A stretch of 64,000 nucleotides of DNA from an uncultured Gammaproteobacteria bacterium. GTDB taxonomy: Bacteria; Pseudomonadota; Gammaproteobacteria; UBA6429; Thiohalophilaceae. The notes under the pieces were generated by a model, which worked only from the letters and a program-made list of their open reading frames with translations, had not been told where the DNA came from and ran no database searches. Made by a program: the position numbers and the translations under genes. The stretch is taken from assembly GCA_913064945.1 (NCBI GenBank), contig CAJYAN010000006.1, forward strand, positions 124,001 through 188,000, written 5' to 3'. This document shows, one piece after another, positions 59,433-64,000 of this stretch. Position 1 is the first letter of the stretch. Each line of letters opens with the position of its first letter.

Positions 59433-61538
59433 TTAATTCGCTGCCGTCATTGAAGGTTGCTGTCCAACCGTCGCTACAATACGAATCTGTTTGTCGGTCG
59501 GTATTTCGTTATACGAGAGCACATGCAATGTGGTAATCGTATGTCGAACAAAACGAGACAACATGCTTCTCAACGGCGCTGATACCAGCAAGACCGCCGG
59601 CTGACCGGCCAACTCCTGTGCCTGGGCACTTTCGAGCAGGGCGGTGTGTAATCGTTCCGCCAGCCCTGGTTCAACACCGGCACCACCATCGCCGCCTTGA
59701 ATTGATTGATGCAACAACTGTTCCAGATTTGGATCCAGGGTGATCACCGGTAATTCTGCCGCCATCCCATTGATTTGCTGAACAATTGATCGTCCAAGGG
59801 CGATGCGGACAGCGGCCGTCAGAACGTCAGGGTCTTGACTCCTGCCCCCATGTTCCGCCAATGTTTCGGCGATTGAGCGGATATCCCGAATCGGCACACT
59901 CTCCTCCAGCAGGTTTTGCAATACCTTGACCACAACCCCCAGGCTCAACGTATCGGGGACCAGATTCTCCACCAGTTTTGGTGCCGATTTGGCCAGCATA
60001 TCGAGCAGGTGCTGTACCTCTTCATGACCCAGTAACTGATGAGCATGGGTCTTGATCAGCTGACTCAGATGGGTCGCCACCACGGTATTGGCATCTACAA
60101 CGGTGTAACCCATGGTCTGGGCATTTTCCCGTTGATCGGCGGTGATCCAGAAGGCCTGCAATCCAAAGGCCGGGTCACGCGTCTCGGCACCTTCAATTGT
60201 GCCAAAGACCTGTCCCGGATTTATCGCCAACTCGCGCTCCGGGTGTATGGTCGCCTCCCCCACCGTCACCCCCATCAGACTGATTCGGTACGTCGTGGGT
60301 GATAGCTCCAGGTTGTCACGTATATGAACCGAAGGCACCAGAAATCCCAGTTCCTGCGAGAGCTTTTTACGCACACCTTTTATACGGGCCATGAGTTGTC
60401 CGTCTTGCGCCTTATCCACCATCGGTATCAACCGATAACCGACTTCCAGTCCCACGGCATCCAGTGGGGTGACGTCATCCCAACTCAGGTCGCGTGCCTC
60501 TGCAGGTGCCGTCGCCGCCTTGTCTGTTTCCTCGATGGCCTCAGTCTGCTTACGCTTTTGCTGCCGGGTAATCCAGTAGGCACCGCCACCGGCAATTGCT
60601 GCCAACGTCAGGAAAGGCACATTGGGCATACCGGGAATCATGCCCATCACCGCGAGTACTCCCGCGGTAACACCGAGTGACCGTGGATTACTAAATAATT
60701 GCGTCAGCACCTGCTCGCCCATATTTTGCGAACTGGAGACCCGGGTAATAATAATGCCCGCCGCCGTTGAAAGCAGGAGTGCCGGAATTTGTGCGACCAG
60801 ACCATCACCAATGGTCAACAGTGCATAGTTGTGTGCCGCCTGACTAAAGCTCAGGTCATGTTGCAGCATACCGATGGCAAGACCACCAATGATATTGACC
60901 ACCAGGATCAGAATACCGGCAATGGCATCACCACGCACAAACTTGCTCGCCCCATCCATGGAGCCATAGAACTCGGCCTCGTCACTGACTTCCTGACGAC
61001 GTTTGCGCGCGGTGTCCTGATCAATAAGACCGGCATTGAGATCTGCATCAATCGCCATTTGCTTACCCGGCATGGCATCCAGTGTAAAACGTGCACTGAC
61101 TTCTGAAATACGGGTCGCACCCTTGGTGATAACGACGAAGTTAATGATCACCAGGATCGTAAATACCACCAGACCCACGGCATAATTTCCACCAACGACA
61201 AAGTCACCAAAGGCCTCGATGACCCGACCCGCGGCACCGGTACCGGTATGACCTTCTAACAGGACAACACGTGTTGAGGCCACATTCAGCGCCAGACGCA
61301 AAAGGGTGGTGATCAACAGCACCATGGGAAATAAGGTGAAGTCCAGTGGGCGCAGGGAATATACGGTCACCAGCAGGATGACCAGGGCCAGGGAAATATT
61401 AAAACTGAAGAGTGCATCCAGCATGAACGGTGCCAACGGCACGATGATCATGGCCATCATCATCATCATGAGGACCGGCGCACCCAGACCACTGCGGCCA
61501 AAACCACGCAATGTATTCATAACAGCTAATTGAGCCAT
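59433..61538 (-). CDS. flhA: FlhA, flagellar export apparatus protein
   Basis: About 701 aa. Eight hydrophobic helices at the N-terminus (MMAMIIVPLAPFMLDALFSF, then FPMVLLITTLLRLALNVAST) and the FHIPEP signature region (GDFVVGGNYAVGLVVFTILV, SEVSARFTLDAMPGKQMAIDADLNAGLI). The cytoplasmic C-domain receives chaperone-substrate complexes. I chose ATG 61538 with GAGG ten bases upstream; an ATG at 61553 is alternative. Confidence 0.96.
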   Translation of the reverse strand: MAQLAVMNTLRGFGRSGLGAPVLMMMMMAMIIVPLAPFMLDALFSFNISLALVILLVTVYSLRPLDFTLFPMVLLITTLLRLALNVASTRVVLLEGHTGTGAAGRVIEAFGDFVVGGNYAVGLVVFTILVIINFVVITKGATRISEVSARFTLDAMPGKQMAIDADLNAGLIDQDTARKRRQEVSDEAEFYGSMDGASKFVRGDAIAGILILVVNIIGGLAIGMLQHDLSFSQAAHNYALLTIGDGLVAQIPALLLSTAAGIIITRVSSSQNMGEQVLTQLFSNPRSLGVTAGVLAVMGMIPGMPNVPFLTLAAIAGGGAYWITRQQKRKQTEAIEETDKAATAPAEARDLSWDDVTPLDAVGLEVGYRLIPMVDKAQDGQLMARIKGVRKKLSQELGFLVPSVHIRDNLELSPTTYRISLMGVTVGEATIHPERELAINPGQVFGTIEGAETRDPAFGLQAFWITADQRENAQTMGYTVVDANTVVATHLSQLIKTHAHQLLGHEEVQHLLDMLAKSAPKLVENLVPDTLSLGVVVKVLQNLLEESVPIRDIRSIAETLAEHGGRSQDPDVLTAAVRIALGRSIVQQINGMAAELPVITLDPNLEQLLHQSIQGGDGGAGVEPGLAERLHTALLESAQAQELAGQPAVLLVSAPLRSMLSRFVRHTITTLHVLSYNEIPTDKQIRIVATVGQQPSMTAAN

Positions 61539-61559
61539 TTTAATTAACCTCACTCATGG

Positions 61560-62690
61560 TTAGTCATACTGCAAATCATCAGGGATCGGCAGGTCACCGA
61601 TCTTGTGTTCCTGGGTAGCCGCATAGCCCTTACGTTGTTTGAGCTGGTAGACATAGGCCAGCACCTGCGCCACAGCAAGATAGAGTCCAGCCGGAATTTC
61701 GTGATTTAGTTTCGTGGTGTGATGTAAGGCACGCGCCAATGGCGGGGCCTGCACAATAGGAATATTATTCTCAATGGCTATATTTCGAATCTGGAAGGCA
61801 ATAAGGTCAAGGCCCTTCGCCACCAGTACCGGTGCACCCATCTTGCCACCTTCGTAGCGCAAGGCCACTGAATAATGTTCCGGGTTGGTAATCACGACAT
61901 CGGCCTTCGGCACTTCCTGCATCATGCGTTGCTGGGCAATGTTACGCTGCATCTGGCGCACGCGGCCGCGAACTTCAGGGTTGCCTTCCGTGTCCTTGTT
62001 TTCGTCTTTGACTTCCTGAAAGGTCATCCGCAATTGTTTATGGTGGTCCCATAACTGAAAAGGCACATCCACCATCGCAATCAGAATCATGGTCGAGGCC
62101 ATGGCAAGAAAACCCCAGATCAACAGATGACCGGCATGGGCAATCGCCTGGTGCAGTGGCTCTGCACCCAGGCCAAGATATTCACCAATATGATTATACA
62201 GGTAGGCAATCGCGACACTGGCAATGACAATAAATTTCACCAGCGCCTTGAGTAATTCCACTAGACCGCGAACGGCAAAAATTCGTTGCAGACCCTTGAT
62301 GGGATCGAGCTTTTCCCATTTAAAGGACAGCGCCTGCGTACTGAAATTGAAGCCACCCATCGAGAGCGGTCCCGCCAACGCGGCAAGCACCACAATTATA
62401 AAAAACGGCACCAGGGCGTTGACGGCCTCAAGGATCGCTGTCTCAAAGATGGCAGGCATCGCCATAGGAGTGAAAATTGTCTGCCGATCAATATGCAGAT
62501 GTTCTTTAAATAATAACTGCATTTCATTGGCCGTATGGGGGCCAATAATAAATAAGGCTGCCCCGGAAATCATCAGCATCAGAACTGTGTTCAATTCGCG
62601 TGAACTGGCAATCTGACCCTTTTCGCGCGCCTGTTGTTTACGGCGCGGAGTCGCGTCCTCGGTACGTTCCTGACCGGTCTCTTCTGCCAT
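61560..62690 (-). CDS. flhB: FlhB, flagellar export switch protein
   Basis: 376 aa. Four membrane helices then a cytoplasmic domain. The self-cleavage site reads N269-P270-E271-H272 in VVITNPEHYSVAL; the family norm is NPTH at the same position, so Thr is replaced by Glu. Cleavage happens between Asn and Pro, both kept. FlhB switches export from rod/hook to filament parts with FliK. It overlaps fliR by one base. Confidence 0.95.
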   Translation of the reverse strand: MAEETGQERTEDATPRRKQQAREKGQIASSRELNTVLMLMISGAALFIIGPHTANEMQLLFKEHLHIDRQTIFTPMAMPAIFETAILEAVNALVPFFIIVVLAALAGPLSMGGFNFSTQALSFKWEKLDPIKGLQRIFAVRGLVELLKALVKFIVIASVAIAYLYNHIGEYLGLGAEPLHQAIAHAGHLLIWGFLAMASTMILIAMVDVPFQLWDHHKQLRMTFQEVKDENKDTEGNPEVRGRVRQMQRNIAQQRMMQEVPKADVVITNPEHYSVALRYEGGKMGAPVLVAKGLDLIAFQIRNIAIENNIPIVQAPPLARALHHTTKLNHEIPAGLYLAVAQVLAYVYQLKQRKGYAATQEHKIGDLPIPDDLQYD

Positions 62691-63466
62691 TATGGTACGC
62701 CTGCGAGAAGTTGCTTGATCAGGTGATAGGCTTCATTAAACATACTATTGGCGTGTGGGATGACGCTCGGCAGGGTAAACAACACAAGTGCAAACCCCAG
62801 GCTCAGGGTAATCGGAAAACCAATCGCAAAAATATTTAATTGCGGTGCCGCACGAGTCATCACGCCAAAGGCAATATTAATAATCAGGAGCGAGGCAATG
62901 GCCGGTAAGGCGATAGCAACACCGCCTGAAAATATCAGACCCGCCCAGTTCACCAGCTGCCAAAGACTTTCAGGTAGCAAGCTGTGGCCAATAGGCAAAA
63001 TGGTAAAGCTGTCGACAATCACCTGGATAAGTACCAGATGACCATTCAACGACAGGTAGACCAACAGCACCAGCATAATATAAAACTGACTTAGCACCGG
63101 CACCTGAACACCATTTTGCGGGTCAACCATGAGTGAAAAACCCAGCCCCATCTGCAACGCAATCGCCTGACCACCGGTGATTACAGCACTCATGACAAGC
63201 TGTAGAGTGAATCCCATCACCACGCCAATCAGGAGCTGTTGAGCCACAATTAATAATGACAGGGGGTTAAAAATATCGACCACGGGAACGGCGGGCAGAG
63301 CTGGTGCCACCATCATGGTTAGTAGAAGTGCAAACACCAACCGTATGCGGCGTGGAATCGTTCTGGCACCAAACACCGGCGCCGCCATGACCGCACCGGC
63401 AATGCGAAACAGTGGCCACAGAAAACTGCCTACCCATGCTGTTATTTCTGCACCCGTGAAGTTCAT
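62690..63466 (-). CDS. fliR: FliR, flagellar export membrane protein
   Basis: 258 aa integral membrane protein of the export gate. Family motifs: WPLFRIAGAVMAAPVFGARTIPRRIRL at the start, LLIGVVMGFTLQLVMSAVITGGQAIALQMGLGF. It forms a complex with FliP and FliQ. Its start is two bases after the fliQ stop. Confidence 0.95.
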   Translation of the reverse strand: MNFTGAEITAWVGSFLWPLFRIAGAVMAAPVFGARTIPRRIRLVFALLLTMMVAPALPAVPVVDIFNPLSLLIVAQQLLIGVVMGFTLQLVMSAVITGGQAIALQMGLGFSLMVDPQNGVQVPVLSQFYIMLVLLVYLSLNGHLVLIQVIVDSFTILPIGHSLLPESLWQLVNWAGLIFSGGVAIALPAIASLLIINIAFGVMTRAAPQLNIFAIGFPITLSLGFALVLFTLPSVIPHANSMFNEAYHLIKQLLAGVP

Positions 63467-63468
63467 AG

Positions 63469-63738
63469 TCAGCCAATCAGATAAGGAATATTCCGGATGA
63501 GACCCTGGGTGTAATCCATAATCAGACGCAACATCCAGGGGCCCGCCACCATCAGAGTAACAATCGTGACAATCAGTTTTGGAATAAAGCTCAGTGTCAT
63601 TTCATTTATCTGTGTCGCTGCCTGAAACATACTAACCAGCAAACCAACCACCAGCGCGGGGATCAGGGTGATCATCAGCAGCATCAGGACGACTTCAAGC
63701 GCGTGTTGAAAGAGACTAAGAATTGTATCGGGTGTCAT
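63469..63738 (-). CDS. fliQ: FliQ, flagellar export membrane protein
   Basis: 89 aa with two helices (ALEVVLMLLMITLIPALVVGLLVS and LIVTIVTLMVAGPWMLRLIM), and the family motif FQAATQINEMTLSFIPKL. Forms the export gate with FliP and FliR. Full length and in the normal order. Confidence 0.95.
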   Translation of the reverse strand: MTPDTILSLFQHALEVVLMLLMITLIPALVVGLLVSMFQAATQINEMTLSFIPKLIVTIVTLMVAGPWMLRLIMDYTQGLIRNIPYLIG

Positions 63739-63750
63739 CGCAATCTCCTG

Positions 63751-63999
63751 TCACACATAAAAACTTGATGCCAGCGTGCCCATAACAATATTCCAGCCAT
63801 CCACCAGCACAAACAGCATTATTTTAAAAGGCAGGGATATGATCATCGGTGATAACATCATCATCCCCATGGACATCAGGACACTGGCGACGACCAGATC
63901 AATAATAAGAAAAGGGATGAATAACAAAAATCCGATCTGAAAAGCAGTTTTTAATTCACTGGTTACAAACGCCGGTACAAGAATGGTCAATGGTACATC
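63751..63999 (-). CDS. fliP: FliP, flagellar export membrane protein (5' end beyond window)
   Basis: The C-terminal 82 residues only; the frame stays open to the window edge. [20 protein letters not shown], then [20 protein letters not shown] and [25 protein letters not shown], is the FliP signature. An apparent start near 63990 is an internal Leu codon. The stop is twelve bases before fliQ. Confidence 0.96.
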   Translation of the reverse strand, partial: DVPLTILVPAFVTSELKTAFQIGFLLFIPFLIIDLVVASVLMSMGMMMLSPMIISLPFKIMLFVLVDGWNIVMGTLASSFYV

Positions 64000-64000
64000 T

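Noticed and set aside
1-64000. tRNA, rRNA, CRISPR arrays, attachment sites
   Set aside because: No cloverleaf, rRNA segment, regularly spaced direct repeat array or integrase was noticed by eye; a covariance-model search would be decisive.

Overview
The window looks like chromosomal DNA of a polarly flagellated gammaproteobacterium. The evidence is the gene order fliP-fliQ-fliR-flhB-flhA-flhF-flhG-fliA-cheY-cheZ-cheA-cheB-motC-motD-parC-parP-cheW, typical of Pseudomonas/Vibrio-type polar flagella, together with an Arn lipid A modification operon, YoaA, PBP1B and a prmB/aroC neighbourhood. I cannot name the genus; an environmental Chromatiales/Thiotrichales-like lineage is a guess.

Layout. 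1-3.7 kb (+): the end of an arn operon (arnA 3' end, arnD, arnT, arnE, arnF) that adds L-Ara4N to lipid A. 3.8-11 kb (-): a DUF302-like exported protein, tsaB, yoaA, a small conserved protein, a TPR lipoprotein, mrcB (PBP1B) and a hypothetical. 11.1-17.5 kb (+): an NlpC/P60 lipoprotein, then a tight five-gene run: a small domain protein, a HEAT-repeat/Ser-Thr kinase fusion, a PilU-like ATPase, a PilT-like ATPase and an FHA protein. 17.5-27.2 kb (-): RND pump, TolC-like channel, ExeA-type ATPase fused to FHA, CBS protein, and a FixJ/FixL-like regulator and kinase. This 11.7-27.2 kb stretch is visibly more AT-rich than the flagellar half and is the best candidate for an undescribed phospho-signalling/motor or envelope system. 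About 1.4 kb with no supportable gene follows.

28.4-29.6 kb (+): class I fructose-bisphosphate aldolase with a possible tiny leader ORF. 29.7-32.8 kb (-): modABC molybdate transporter with a decayed gene and a minus-strand terminator downstream. 33.0-33.6 kb: a small graveyard holding a broken RAYT (REP-associated transposase), an antitoxin remnant and a REP-like palindrome. 33.6-41.5 kb: MFS transporter, aroC, a GGDEF/EAL protein, hemN, prmB, mogA. 41.6-44.2 kb: the AmmeMemoRadiSam trio, split into divergent units. 44.2-45.1 kb: a GYF/pentapeptide-repeat membrane protein.

45.2-64 kb: flagella and chemotaxis. A FliK-like protein, a FlhB C-domain homologue and a cyclic-nucleotide-binding protein are on +; the large flagellar/chemotaxis cluster is on -. 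Three sites matching the sigma-28 (FliA) consensus lie before the fliK-like gene, cheY and cheW, so FliA encoded here probably drives these units. FlhF/FlhG set flagellar place and number, ParC/ParP probably place the chemosensory array at the pole, and MotCD is a second-type stator.
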